A stretch of 64,000 nucleotides of DNA, taken from assembly GCF_014202575.1 (NCBI RefSeq), contig NZ_JACHHB010000002.1:315219-379218 (forward strand), written 5' to 3'. The position numbers and the translations under genes were made by a program. The notes beneath the pieces were generated by a model. It saw only the letters and a list, made by a program, of their open reading frames with translations, did no database searches and was not told the origin of the DNA. Positions within the stretch are counted from its first letter, which is position 1, and each line of letters begins with the position of its first letter. Source of the DNA: Texcoconibacillus texcoconensis. GTDB taxonomy: Bacteria; Bacillota; Bacilli; Bacillales; Salisediminibacteriaceae. Positions 19,079-27,932 of this stretch are shown piece by piece.

Positions 19079-19903
19079 TTGAGTAACGACAAACAGTTAC
19101 AAAAAGAAGCCATGAAAATGTTAAAAAAAACAAGCAGAACTTTCTACATACCGATTACCTTTTTAAAACCGACGTTAAAAATGACCGTCGCTTCGGCTTA
19201 TTTATGTATGCGCGCCATTGATGAAATAGAAGACCATGAACAACTGAACAATGAAACGAAAAGTCAATTACTTACAGAAACAAGTGCATTATTGAAAACG
19301 ACTTTTGACCATAAAAGGTATCAACAATTAGTTGAACCATACAAACACCTTCTTCCTGAAGTTACTTTACGCTTAGGTGACTGGATTGCTTTTTGTCCAA
19401 CTGACATTGTAGAAAAAGTCCAAGCATCAACGAGCGAAATGGCTGAAGGAATGGCGAAATGGGCAGAAAACGACTGGACGATCAAAACGAAAGAGGACCT
19501 AGATGACTACACGTATTACGTAGCAGGGTTAGTCGGCGTTATGTTATCAGACCTTTGGGAATGGAATAACGGTACAAAAACCGACCGTGAGTTAGCGATC
19601 GCTTATGGACGAGGTTTACAACTCGTCAATATTTTGCGTAACCAAGAAGAAGATGACGAACGTGGTGTTTCATTTATCCCAGAAGGTTGGACGCTTGATG
19701 AAACTTTCAGTTACGCAGAGAAAAACCTCGCACTTGCTGAAGAGTATATGAAAGACCTCGACCGCAGAGACATGATACTATTTTGCCAAATACCACTAGA
19801 GCTAGCCAAAAAGACGTTAAAAGCCATGAAAAACGGCCGTGAAAAAATGACCCGCTCTGAAGTGGAAGCCACTGTCGAAGAAATCACAAGCGCACAGCAA
19901 TAA
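19079..19903 (+). CDS. yisP: Squalene/phytoene synthase family protein, YisP-like (probable farnesyl diphosphate phosphatase)
   Basis: 274 residues of the all-alpha trans-isoprenyl synthase fold. The first Asp-rich motif is intact (MRAIDEIEDHEQL). The second, normally NxxRDxxED, reads NILRNQEEDDERG, with Asn replacing the first Asp. B. subtilis YisP, a member of this family, acts as a farnesyl diphosphate phosphatase rather than a synthase, and loss of this Asp fits such a change; that is inference here. I chose the TTG at 19079, which has GAGGAGGAG six bases upstream, over an earlier TTG at 19034 whose GGAGG is one base away. No other carotenoid genes are near, which also speaks against a carotenoid role. 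Confidence 0.85.
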   Translation: MSNDKQLQKEAMKMLKKTSRTFYIPITFLKPTLKMTVASAYLCMRAIDEIEDHEQLNNETKSQLLTETSALLKTTFDHKRYQQLVEPYKHLLPEVTLRLGDWIAFCPTDIVEKVQASTSEMAEGMAKWAENDWTIKTKEDLDDYTYYVAGLVGVMLSDLWEWNNGTKTDRELAIAYGRGLQLVNILRNQEEDDERGVSFIPEGWTLDETFSYAEKNLALAEEYMKDLDRRDMILFCQIPLELAKKTLKAMKNGREKMTRSEVEATVEEITSAQQ

Positions 19904-19907
19904 GTTC

Positions 19908-19955
19908 AAAACCTTGTCTGAACAGACTTGTTCTTGTGACAAGGTTTCTTTTTAT
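19908..19955 (+). terminator. Terminator of the yisP-like gene
   Basis: AAACCTTGTC pairs with GACAAGGTTT, followed by CTTTTTATT; it reaches the stop of the converging DUF488 gene. Confidence 0.8.
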
Positions 19956-20314
19956 TCTGCCCCCTCATCCAATACTTTCTTTAAAACAACCGCTTGATTA
20001 TGTTTTTCATCTCTAGCGCCTTGAACTAATGTGACAACTTGATTTGATTTTAATCTCCTGATTTTTTCTAAACACTCTTGCTTCAATGGATCTGTGTTTA
20101 ACTCATCTAAATAGCGTGTTTTAAACTGCTCAAACTTTTCAGGGTCATGACCAAACCATTTGCGCAACTCTTTTGATGGTGCAACCTCTTTCATCCACTC
20201 GTCAATTTGCAACTTTTCTTTTGACAGACCTCTTGGCCAAACACGGTCAACTAAGATTCTTACTCCGTCTTCATTTGCCTCCTGCTCGTATGCTCGCTTT
20301 ATTTTCACTCCCAC
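19952..20314 (-). CDS. DUF488 family protein (YeaO-like)
   Basis: 120 residues with the family marks RILVDRVWPRGLSKEKL, EWMKEVAPSKELRKWFGHDPEKFEQF and VTLVQGARDEKHNQAVVLKKVL. A small cytosolic protein of unknown function, found widely in bacteria. The GTG start at 20314 has GGAGGG six bases upstream. It stands alone, converging on the yisP-like gene and divergent from the subtilase. Confidence 0.9.
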   Translation of the reverse strand: MGVKIKRAYEQEANEDGVRILVDRVWPRGLSKEKLQIDEWMKEVAPSKELRKWFGHDPEKFEQFKTRYLDELNTDPLKQECLEKIRRLKSNQVVTLVQGARDEKHNQAVVLKKVLDEGAE

Positions 20315-20466
20315 TTTTAACCCTCCTAAACGTTCGTGTCTGTTCCTTCATAAAACTCCTTCTAAAAGAATGAACAAATTCCTTTTAGCTTTCATCGAAA
20401 GTTACAAACATACTTTGTTCACGTATGCGAAAAGCTAACTTCGATGATAAAAAAAGGGGGACTCCC

Positions 20467-22173
20467 ATGCGTTTACTCATCATATTCCTTTTCATTGTAC
20501 TCACTTGTTGCAATACCTTCGATGCACAAGATGCAGAAAACGACCGTTTTGGGCCTAAATATCAAAGTTTAGAAACAGAAATCCTTAAAGAAGGCACCAA
20601 CCACAAACGTATCATGATCCTTGCTAAGAACGGAGAATCTCCTGAAGCTATCGCCACCGACTATGGAGGAACGGTCGAACAACCCTTCGAAGAATTAAAT
20701 GGTGTCACGAGTTACATCCCAACGGATCAGCTGCTTGACTTGGGGCACGATGAACGAGTGGAAGAAATAGAATATGACAAAATTGTGGAACTTAAACCAG
20801 AGCTCGAGGCCGACTGGCCAACAAATATGATTCAGGCACCTCGCGCTTGGTCTCAAGGGCTAACAGGGAAAGGCAAAAAGATCGGGGTGTTAGATTCAGG
20901 CATTGCTAACCATGAAGATTTAAACATCAAAGGTGGTGTCGCTTTTACAAACTATACAGACTCATACGAAGATGACAATGGCCACGGTACTCACGTTGCA
21001 GGCATCATCGCTGCACTCGATAATGACATCGGCATCACTGGGGTTGCTCCAGACAGTGAATTGTACGCAGTGAAAGTCCTGAATGAAGAAAACCTCGGCT
21101 TTATGTCACACATCATAACAGGTATTGATTGGTCTATCCGTCATGATATGGATATCATTAATCTTAGCCTAGGGTCTGCTGATCACTCGTCCATGCTACA
21201 ACAAATGACCGATAAAGCTAATGACGAAGGAATCGTCGTCGTTTCGGCAGCAGGAAATAGTGGTACAAGATCTGGAACAGAGAATACCGTCAATTATCCA
21301 GCTCGTTATCAAAGTTCTATTGCTGTTGGAGCTGTAGATCATAGGCGCAATCGCGCAACTTTTTCTTCTACTGGACCTGCAGTCGAATTATCTGCACCAG
21401 GCGTTGCAATAAATAGTACTTATTTAAATAATCAGTATATCAGTATGGACGGAACTAGCTTTGCCGCTCCTTATGTTACAGGGGTAGCCGCGCTATTAAT
21501 GGAAGAAGAACCCAACGCTTCTAACCGCCAAATTCGGGAAAGACTACAAAACGATAGCATTGATTTAGGTAATGAAGGACGTGATACGTGGTATGGATTT
21601 GGCCTAGTCCAAGCCCCAGAACCAGAACCAAAGTTAGGGACAGTGACCATGCCATTTACAGACATTCACGGTCATTGGGCAGAGGAAGAAGTTATTTCGG
21701 TTTATGAACGTGGGTGGATGATCGGATCAGACGGGTTATTTCGACCAGAAAATAACTTAACCCGAGCTGAAGCCGCAACAGTCTTCTCAAGGATTTTACA
21801 ACTTGAGGATACCGGTGAAACACCCCCAACTTTTACAGATGTAGCTGACTCTTTTTGGGCAAGCGAAAAAATTGAACTCGTCGCCCAGCACGGGATCATG
21901 ATTGGATCCGGACATTCTTTTTCTCCAAACGCTCCTTTAACAAGAGAACAGATGGCTACAATGCTGTACCGCGTATTAAGTGTTGACCATAGCGAAGAGA
22001 CGGCCCCCTTTCATGATGTACCTGCAGATCGTTGGTCATATGATGCCATCACCGCGTTACGTGAACTAGACATTGTACGAGGCATCAGCCCAACGACATT
22101 TGACCCTACTGGCGCGATTACGCGCGCGCAAATGAGTGTGATGTTAGAACGGGCTGCTCCGCACTTTGAGTGA
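20467..22173 (+). CDS. Secreted subtilisin-like serine protease with three C-terminal SLH domains
   Basis: 568 residues from the ATG at 20467, which has AAAGGGGG upstream; the open frame begins 14 codons earlier. A hydrophobic signal (residues 2-14) is followed by an inhibitor I9-like propeptide (about 45-105) and an S8 peptidase domain with Asp143 (VLDSGIA), His173 (GHGTHVAG), Asn264 (AAGNSG) and Ser331 (DGTSFAAP). Three SLH repeats start at FTDIHGHWAEE, FTDVADSFWASE and FHDVPADRWSYD, and should anchor it to pyruvylated cell-wall polymer. The signal ends in LTCCNTFDA; the CC is near a lipobox but lacks the small residue at -1. A 93-bp copy of its 3' end lies at 26488. Confidence 0.93.
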   Translation: MRLLIIFLFIVLTCCNTFDAQDAENDRFGPKYQSLETEILKEGTNHKRIMILAKNGESPEAIATDYGGTVEQPFEELNGVTSYIPTDQLLDLGHDERVEEIEYDKIVELKPELEADWPTNMIQAPRAWSQGLTGKGKKIGVLDSGIANHEDLNIKGGVAFTNYTDSYEDDNGHGTHVAGIIAALDNDIGITGVAPDSELYAVKVLNEENLGFMSHIITGIDWSIRHDMDIINLSLGSADHSSMLQQMTDKANDEGIVVVSAAGNSGTRSGTENTVNYPARYQSSIAVGAVDHRRNRATFSSTGPAVELSAPGVAINSTYLNNQYISMDGTSFAAPYVTGVAALLMEEEPNASNRQIRERLQNDSIDLGNEGRDTWYGFGLVQAPEPEPKLGTVTMPFTDIHGHWAEEEVISVYERGWMIGSDGLFRPENNLTRAEAATVFSRILQLEDTGETPPTFTDVADSFWASEKIELVAQHGIMIGSGHSFSPNAPLTREQMATMLYRVLSVDHSEETAPFHDVPADRWSYDAITALRELDIVRGISPTTFDPTGAITRAQMSVMLERAAPHFE

Positions 22174-22201
22174 GCCCCATCTTCCATCACCACACTCACC
22201 T

Positions 22202-22230
22202 AAAAAATAGGAACTAGACCCTATTCTAAC
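22202..22230 (-). terminator. Weak terminator of the GMC oxidoreductase gene
   Basis: AATAGG pairs with CCTATT across an 8-base loop and is followed by TTTT on the minus strand. Confidence 0.45.
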
Positions 22231-22238
22231 TTTACACT

Positions 22239-23948
22239 TTAAGATCGGAAGTATTGATTTGCTAGTTTTTCCGCGGTTCTTGTTGCTAAAGCTTGAGTAG
22301 TTAAGGTAGGGTTCGCTCCACCTATCCCATTAACATGAACGCTATTATCTGCAATATAGAGCCGCTTTACTTGATAGGCTTCGCAGTCTGTATCTACAAC
22401 GTACCCCATCCTCATCGTACTTTCCATATGAATCATAAGAGTAGCTGGCCAATCTGACCATACCACGTTTTTTGCCCCTGCTTTTTTTAGTAAATTTGAA
22501 GAAATGTTAAGCAACCGCTTACGATTACGCCTCGCCAGAGCTGTTGGGTTATATTTTATAAGCGGTATTGGACCATGCTCATCTTCAATAGTCGGATCAA
22601 CCGTAATCCCGTTTCGCTGGTCAACTTGGTCGTTAGCAAGGAGTAAAAGGTTTAATGTCCTTCGGTAGTCCCCCATCAACGACTTCAATTCCTCACCTAC
22701 AATTCGGCCTTTCGCATCCCACTTTCTATGAGGGTCAGATTCATTCGTAAAATGATACCCCGATTCACTAAAGCCGTACGTCAACGAAGCCATTAATCCA
22801 GGACTCATACCCGTTACTTGAATAAAACCTGTTCCTGGGTCGTCCAGCCTCGCTCCTGATGAATGACCGACAAATGGATGAACATCACCAGTACCTAAAA
22901 TGCTCTGTAAATCTTGTTCATCAAAGACGCCAGAAACCCAATCTATATAATGATTGACAAGTCCACGACCGACCCACGGGTTGGTCGGTAACCCAGAGTT
23001 TAACCAAAGTCGTGGGGTTTCTACGCACCCTGCAGCCATTACAACGCATTGAGCTTTTAATTCCTCAATTTCCCCTGTCCAAGTATCTCGTATCCTAACC
23101 CCTGTTGTTCTTATTCCTTCAGCAGGATCCTCTTCCGTTAAAACTTTTATCACAAAAGCATTTGGCCGAATCGTAACATTTCCCGTTTTTAAGGCTAACG
23201 GAACATAACTTACATCTGTAGAACGTTTCGCTACTTTATCCACCGAAGGGCCATGAGGGCAACCCTTTACGCAATGTCCGCAAAGCGTACAACCTTCCAT
23301 CCACGATAATTGCTCCAAAGAAACATAAGGATTCTTTATGTGTTCATTTACAGGTAAAATGGCATTCGGTTGTGGCCGATACCCTGAAGTCGTAACATCC
23401 AAAGTTGGAATTAACGGCCAGCCTGCCTTTTGGGCACCATAGTAAAATAACTCTTCTTTAGTTGTTGTTGGAGCAAACTGAACGGGTAAAGTAGCTTCTA
23501 CTTTCTCGTAGTATGGGATCAACTCACGATAAGAAAGGGGCCAAATTCCATCGATCGCTGAAGGAAAGGCTCTAGGTGAATTCGCAAGGTAATGAAGCGT
23601 TGTACCACCAACGCCTGCATTTTGCCAAGCCAATCCCCGATGTTGGATGTTTCTAACCCAAGGAGGAGTTTCACGATTTGCTGGCCCCCACCGTAACTTC
23701 CCATTTGTTAAATCGTTCATATCATTTTCATATTTATTAAATTGCGCTCTATATAAACCAATGTCTAAATCATCTACATTTGAACTACTCAGCGAGCCGC
23801 GATCTTTATTAGGCATCGGCCATTGTTTATTGCCATACCAAGGGCCTGCCTCGAGAACAGTTACCTTTAACCCTAATTCTCCTAGTTCTTTCGCAATGAC
23901 AGGGCCGCCTCCACCAGCTCCAATCACAATGACATCAGGGTTAGGCAT
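22239..23948 (-). CDS. GMC-family FAD oxidoreductase with a cysteine cluster (gluconate/sugar dehydrogenase large-subunit type)
   Basis: 569 residues. The N-terminus has the FAD motif IVIGAGGGGPVIAKELGELG; the C-terminus has the GMC end region DNSVHVNGIGGANPTLTTQALA. A cysteine cluster at 220-230 (CTLCGHCVKGCP) sits inside the substrate domain and looks like an iron-sulfur ligand set. Membrane-bound fructose, gluconate and glucose dehydrogenases of this family carry a cysteine-bound Fe-S cluster, so electron transfer to a partner is plausible. It overlaps the upstream gluconate-2-dehydrogenase subunit-3-like gene by 8 bp. The sugar or alcohol substrate is unknown, and no cytochrome c subunit is adjacent. 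Confidence 0.85.
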   Translation of the reverse strand: MPNPDVIVIGAGGGGPVIAKELGELGLKVTVLEAGPWYGNKQWPMPNKDRGSLSSSNVDDLDIGLYRAQFNKYENDMNDLTNGKLRWGPANRETPPWVRNIQHRGLAWQNAGVGGTTLHYLANSPRAFPSAIDGIWPLSYRELIPYYEKVEATLPVQFAPTTTKEELFYYGAQKAGWPLIPTLDVTTSGYRPQPNAILPVNEHIKNPYVSLEQLSWMEGCTLCGHCVKGCPHGPSVDKVAKRSTDVSYVPLALKTGNVTIRPNAFVIKVLTEEDPAEGIRTTGVRIRDTWTGEIEELKAQCVVMAAGCVETPRLWLNSGLPTNPWVGRGLVNHYIDWVSGVFDEQDLQSILGTGDVHPFVGHSSGARLDDPGTGFIQVTGMSPGLMASLTYGFSESGYHFTNESDPHRKWDAKGRIVGEELKSLMGDYRRTLNLLLLANDQVDQRNGITVDPTIEDEHGPIPLIKYNPTALARRNRKRLLNISSNLLKKAGAKNVVWSDWPATLMIHMESTMRMGYVVDTDCEAYQVKRLYIADNSVHVNGIGGANPTLTTQALATRTAEKLANQYFRS

Positions 23949-24567
23949 AAGAAACGCCTCCTTGATGATCCATTTTTAATAAATAGCCACGAAAATCACG
24001 ATAGCCAAACGAAGGGCCAGGATACCCAACCTGTAGCCAGCTTGGTGGAAGAAACGCTAATTGATAAGTCGTTGGATGAAATCGTGCCTCACCATATCCT
24101 ATCCACTCTGAATAGAACCCAAATAAAATGAGGCGATTCAACCCATCCATCATATTTAATAAAAAACCAGGGTTATTCGTATATGGAAAGGGTAAATTTT
24201 CAACATTCACTTTCAGGCCTTCCAATATCATAACCGCTTTTAATCGATCTCTTCTTGATAACGTCGTGAACCATCCACCAGGAAAAATAGGGTCATTATG
24301 AACCATGATTGCTTGGTTGTTTTGTATAAGTTGATTTGCGGCAATATCTAGGACGTATGCAGTTGAATCAGACAAGTTAAAAGGCATTTCATTCAGCCCT
24401 AAGCGGGGGGCAAGCTTATCATCTAAAACCCAAAGAACATAGTCTTCTAACCTTATATCAACAGCGCCAAGAGATCGGGTGATACCACATGTATCTGTTG
24501 TAAAAGTTGGAGGAATCATGGCATCTAACAAAGACTGAAATGTCGCCCTTGTATAATATGTCTGCAA
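23941..24567 (-). CDS. Gluconate 2-dehydrogenase subunit 3 family protein
   Basis: 208 residues resembling the small subunit of flavin-dependent sugar dehydrogenases, with the early LLDAMIPPTF motif followed by helices and a C-terminal YPGPSFGYRDFRGYL. The TTG start at 24567 follows GGGGGG by eight bases. No Tat or Sec signal is apparent, unlike the periplasmic counterparts of Gram-negatives. Its end overlaps the GMC gene, so both should be made together as one complex. Assignment rests on partial similarity and this pairing. Confidence 0.72.
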   Translation of the reverse strand: MQTYYTRATFQSLLDAMIPPTFTTDTCGITRSLGAVDIRLEDYVLWVLDDKLAPRLGLNEMPFNLSDSTAYVLDIAANQLIQNNQAIMVHNDPIFPGGWFTTLSRRDRLKAVMILEGLKVNVENLPFPYTNNPGFLLNMMDGLNRLILFGFYSEWIGYGEARFHPTTYQLAFLPPSWLQVGYPGPSFGYRDFRGYLLKMDHQGGVSYA

Positions 24568-24663
24568 GTGTCAATCCCCCCTTCTGTTTGCTGTATCTAC
24601 CGCATCCCTATTCAGACACTGATACTATTATGTTCCGAAGGCCTTGATTTCTGATTCTGCCAA

Positions 24664-24699
24664 TAAAAAGCCCTCAACAAGTTAAAAACTTGTGAAGGC
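24664..24699 (-). terminator. Terminator of the lysR gene
   Basis: GCCTTCACAAGTT pairs with AACTTGTTGAGGGC, followed by TTTTTATTGG on the minus strand. Confidence 0.85.
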
Positions 24700-24801
24700 A
24701 CGTGATTGGTTCAAGTTAGAGCTACAAGCAAAAAGTTGCTCGTATCCATGAGAAAATCGAAAACAAGCGAAGAGACTTCTCACTTAAAACTAGCGGATCA
24801 T

Positions 24802-25695
24802 TCAATCATTCTTCTCCAATATTAACGATGTGAATTTTTGAGAAATTAACGACAACGTCTTTTTCTTTTTATACACTACATAAAAAGATCGCTTTAACTC
24901 GACATTTTCAATCGGATAGGTTTTGAATAACCCAGCGTCTAGTTCCTTTCGAATAGCACTCTTCGATAAAATGGACACACCTAGCCCTGCCTCAACAGCT
25001 GTTTTCACTGATTCTGTACTACCTAATTCTAAAACCACATTCAATGAATCCGGATGAACATCATGTTCGCCTAAGTGTTGGTGAGCAACCGTTCTCGTAC
25101 CGGACCCACGCTCACGTAAGACGATCGGAAGCGAACGTAATTCTGTTAATTTAACCTCTTGTCGGTCTGACGAAAAAAAGTCACGGTATGCAACTAAAAC
25201 AAGCTCATCCGACATGAATGGAACTACATGTAACAGTGGATCATCTAACGCTGCTTCAATTAAACCAATCTCTAATTCATCACTTTTCACCATATCTACA
25301 ATATGCTGACTATTGGTAATATCTGTGCTTAAGTCTACCTTTGGATACTTCTTTTTAAAATCGTATAAAAACATAGGAAGTAGATGCTCACCAATCGTTA
25401 AACTGCTGGCGACGATAAGTTTTCCATGTAAATCCTCTAACAATTCATCTATTTCATTTTGCGCTTTAACTTGTAAGTCGAGAATTTCTTGTGCATATGA
25501 ATATAATATTTTAGCTGCAGGGGTCATCTCCACGTATTTACTCGTTCTATTGAATAGCGAAGTATTCAATGACCTTTCTAGTGACTTTATTTGTGAAGTG
25601 ATCGTTGGTTGTGACAAGAAAAGAATTCGGGCAGCTTCTGAAAAGCTTTTGTGATTTGCAACAGTAACGAATGTTTTTAAATGTTCATGGTTCAT
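24802..25695 (-). CDS. LysR-family regulator (intact copy of a duplicated lysR-yeiH pair)
   Basis: 297 residues with the N-terminal winged helix-turn-helix (SFSEAARILFLSQPTITSQIKSLERSL, about 16-42) and a periplasmic-binding-protein-like effector domain (about 90-290) with RERGSGTRTVAHQHL. It is of the CysL/YeiE type found beside yeiH genes; YeiE-like regulators elsewhere respond to sulfite-type signals, so control of yeiH is an inference. The yeiH gene directly upstream is broken. A second copy of this lysR at 32282 is a pseudogene, so this is the only intact version near either yeiH. Confidence 0.9.
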   Translation of the reverse strand: MNHEHLKTFVTVANHKSFSEAARILFLSQPTITSQIKSLERSLNTSLFNRTSKYVEMTPAAKILYSYAQEILDLQVKAQNEIDELLEDLHGKLIVASSLTIGEHLLPMFLYDFKKKYPKVDLSTDITNSQHIVDMVKSDELEIGLIEAALDDPLLHVVPFMSDELVLVAYRDFFSSDRQEVKLTELRSLPIVLRERGSGTRTVAHQHLGEHDVHPDSLNVVLELGSTESVKTAVEAGLGVSILSKSAIRKELDAGLFKTYPIENVELKRSFYVVYKKKKTLSLISQKFTSLILEKND

Positions 25696-25772
25696 GGTCC
25701 CACCCTTTTCTTGTAAACAGTGTCTTATTTACTGTCGCACAATGCTGAAAGGGAATCAAGTTTGCAGCTGCC

Positions 25773-26487
25773 TTAATATTTAATCATCCCCCCAAGTAAA
25801 TAAACCATAACCAAACTCACCAACGTAACGGTCACGGCCGCGATCATACCAATACAAAACGGCTTTAAACCATGGTTTTTAAATAGTTTCAGATTCGTTG
25901 ACAAACCTACATCTGCCATAGCAATCCCTAATAAGTACGTAGAACCGAATGTATTCAATGATTCCGTGACAAATTTCCATTGTTCTGGTGAAAAAAGCCC
26001 GAATGCTGTTTGTGTGTTTTCCATACCTGAATCGCCAATTGTTCTTACCCCTGCCATGATAAGAAAACCTACGACAAATAGAGGGATCAATTGATACCAT
26101 TTCTTCGTTTGAACGCGTTCCTCTCCACCCTTACTCTTTAAATAATAGTATGACACGATCGGTACGACAGCGATCATGAGGGTATTTCTCGTTAATTTTG
26201 TAATTGTTGCTACATCGACAACATGGTTCGCTTGATATAATTGATCGTAAATCAATACAGCACCGGCTACTTGGGCCGTTTCATGTATAGGTGTACCAAA
26301 AATAATCCTGCTCGAACAGGATCCTCTGCAAACAGCGACATAGCTAAGTAAGGGTACATAAACATCGCTAATATACCGAATACCGTTATATTTCCAACTG
26401 CATAGGCAACCTCTTCATCATTAGCTTTTATACCAGGCGCTGTCCCGATAATGGCTGTTACACCACAAATTCCCGTTCCAACAGCCG
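25773..26487 (-). pseudogene. yeiH-like transporter remnant (5' end missing, frameshifted)
   Basis: The C-terminal 160 codons are in frame and closely match the intact YeiH at 32752 (IYDQLYQANHVVDVATITKLTRN, VVGFLIMAGVRTIGDSG). Near 26298 one base is missing relative to the intact copy (GTACCAAAAATAA against GTACCTAAAAATAAA), which breaks the frame. Homology then continues in another frame (GTGICGVTAIIGTAPGIKANDEEVA region) and stops at about 26487, where a fragment of an SLH-protein gene begins. Roughly the first 145 codons are missing. Confidence 0.88.
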
Positions 26488-26580
26488 GGTGTCAGCCCAA
26501 CGACATTTGACCCTACTGGCGCGATTACACGTGCACAGATGAGCGTCATGTTAGAACGGGCAGCACCTTATTTTGAATAA
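26488..26580 (+). pseudogene. 3' fragment of an SLH-domain protease gene
   Basis: Encodes the last ~30 residues of an SLH domain (SPTTFDPTGAITRAQMSVML.. APYFE) and a TAA stop, matching 22081-22173 of the subtilase gene. The stretch 26492-26528 is identical over 37 bp to 22085-22121, then the copies diverge. It is fused to the broken end of yeiH and lacks any start or upstream domain. Confidence 0.88.
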
Positions 26581-26591
26581 CGTAGTTTTTA

Positions 26592-26625
26592 GGGGAGAGC
26601 ACGAAAGCTCTCCCCTCTCTTTTTC
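26592..26625 (+). terminator. Terminator following the SLH fragment
   Basis: AGGGGAGAGC pairs with GCTCTCCCCT, followed by CTCTTTTTC. It is oriented for the plus-strand SLH gene of which only the tail remains. Confidence 0.8.
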
Positions 26626-26627
26626 AT

Positions 26628-27806
26628 TTAGCACGTTTCTACCAGACAATTTCGATAAGCTCTTATTTCCTGATTCTTTATATAAACTCGAGGCACCCTT
26701 TTTCCAATAAGGCAAACCACTTCATAATTAACTTTACCCATGAAGCCAGCAAATTCCGCAACTGATAGGAACGCCTGATTATCCCTACCAAAAAGTGTGA
26801 CTTCTTCACCTATATGGACGTTTTCTAATCCAGTTAAGTCAATCATTGATTGATCCATGCAAATATTCCCAATGATTGGAACACGTATTCCTCTAATTAA
26901 CACATCTCCTTTATTAGATAATAATCGCGAAAAGCCATCTGCATATCCGACAGGAATTGTCCCAATCGAAGTTGTTTTTTCTGTATGGAAAGTATAGCCA
27001 TAACTAATTCCCTCACCTGGTTCAACTTCTTTTAAAGCAGATAATTTCGTTTTAAAGTGCATTGCTTGCTTTAAGCCCAAGCAAGAAATATCTACCTCAT
27101 GTGATGGTTGTAAACCATATAGACTAATGCCTACACGAACCATGTCTAGATGCATATCTGGATAATTTATCGTTCCTGCACTGTTACAACAATGCTTGAT
27201 GGAGATATGGATTCCATGATTTAAAAGATGATCTACAATCACATTAAACTTTTGAAACTGCTCTTTCGTTAAAGTTGGATCTTGTGTATCAGCATTAGCA
27301 AAGTGCGTAAATACACCTTCGAGAAAAATAAATGAAGATGACGACAGTTTTTGAGATTGATGTAGCGCATCTTCTCTCGACCGAACGCCTAATCTACCCA
27401 TTCCTGTATCGATTTTTAAGTGAACAGTCGCACTCTTTTGATGACGTTCCGTAACTTCAATGATACGATCAATCACATCTTCTGAACAAACCGTTAACGC
27501 AATATCATTTTTCACAGCTTCCTGAACTGATTCAGGTGGTGTATAACCCAGCACAAGGATGGGACCTTGAATCCCTTTTTGTCTTAAATCAAGTGCCTCA
27601 TCTAAAAATGCTACACCTAAGTAATCGGCCCCTGCTTCAATAGCACTTTGGGCGACTTCATAGGCACCATGTCCGTACCCATCTGCTTTAACAACCGTCA
27701 TAAGCTTGGTTTGGTGCGAAAGATGTTTTTTAAATACTTGTGTATTATGGTAAATGGCGTCAAGATCGATCTCTGCCCATGTGTGTCGGTAACTGATTGT
27801 ATTCAT
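26628..27806 (-). CDS. alr: Alanine racemase
   Basis: 392 residues of the PLP fold-type III family. The PLP Lys40 is in VVKADGYGHGAYEV and the second catalytic base Tyr268 in ISYGYTF. The ATG at 27806 has AAGGGG nine bases upstream; the open frame extends 22 codons earlier without a better site. It interconverts L- and D-alanine. Here it lies downstream of ald and an AdeR-like regulator, so a catabolic or substrate-balancing role (D-alanine to L-alanine for Ald) is as likely as wall synthesis. A terminator lies between ald and alr, so readthrough or a separate promoter would be needed. Confidence 0.96.
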   Translation of the reverse strand: MNTISYRHTWAEIDLDAIYHNTQVFKKHLSHQTKLMTVVKADGYGHGAYEVAQSAIEAGADYLGVAFLDEALDLRQKGIQGPILVLGYTPPESVQEAVKNDIALTVCSEDVIDRIIEVTERHQKSATVHLKIDTGMGRLGVRSREDALHQSQKLSSSSFIFLEGVFTHFANADTQDPTLTKEQFQKFNVIVDHLLNHGIHISIKHCCNSAGTINYPDMHLDMVRVGISLYGLQPSHEVDISCLGLKQAMHFKTKLSALKEVEPGEGISYGYTFHTEKTTSIGTIPVGYADGFSRLLSNKGDVLIRGIRVPIIGNICMDQSMIDLTGLENVHIGEEVTLFGRDNQAFLSVAEFAGFMGKVNYEVVCLIGKRVPRVYIKNQEIRAYRNCLVETC

Positions 27807-27878
27807 ACTGATTCCCCTTATCAAATAAAAAGTGAAACCCGCTACCTTTTTAAAAAGCGTCAAATTCAACAAATATTA

Positions 27879-27918
27879 GAAAAAAACATCCCCTCAAAGC
27901 TTGAATCGATGAGGGGAT
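27879..27918 (-). terminator. Terminator of ald
   Basis: ATCCCCTCATCGA pairs with TTTGAGGGGAT, followed by GTTTTTTTC on the minus strand. Confidence 0.85.
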
Positions 27919-27932
27919 ACTCATTTGAGTTT

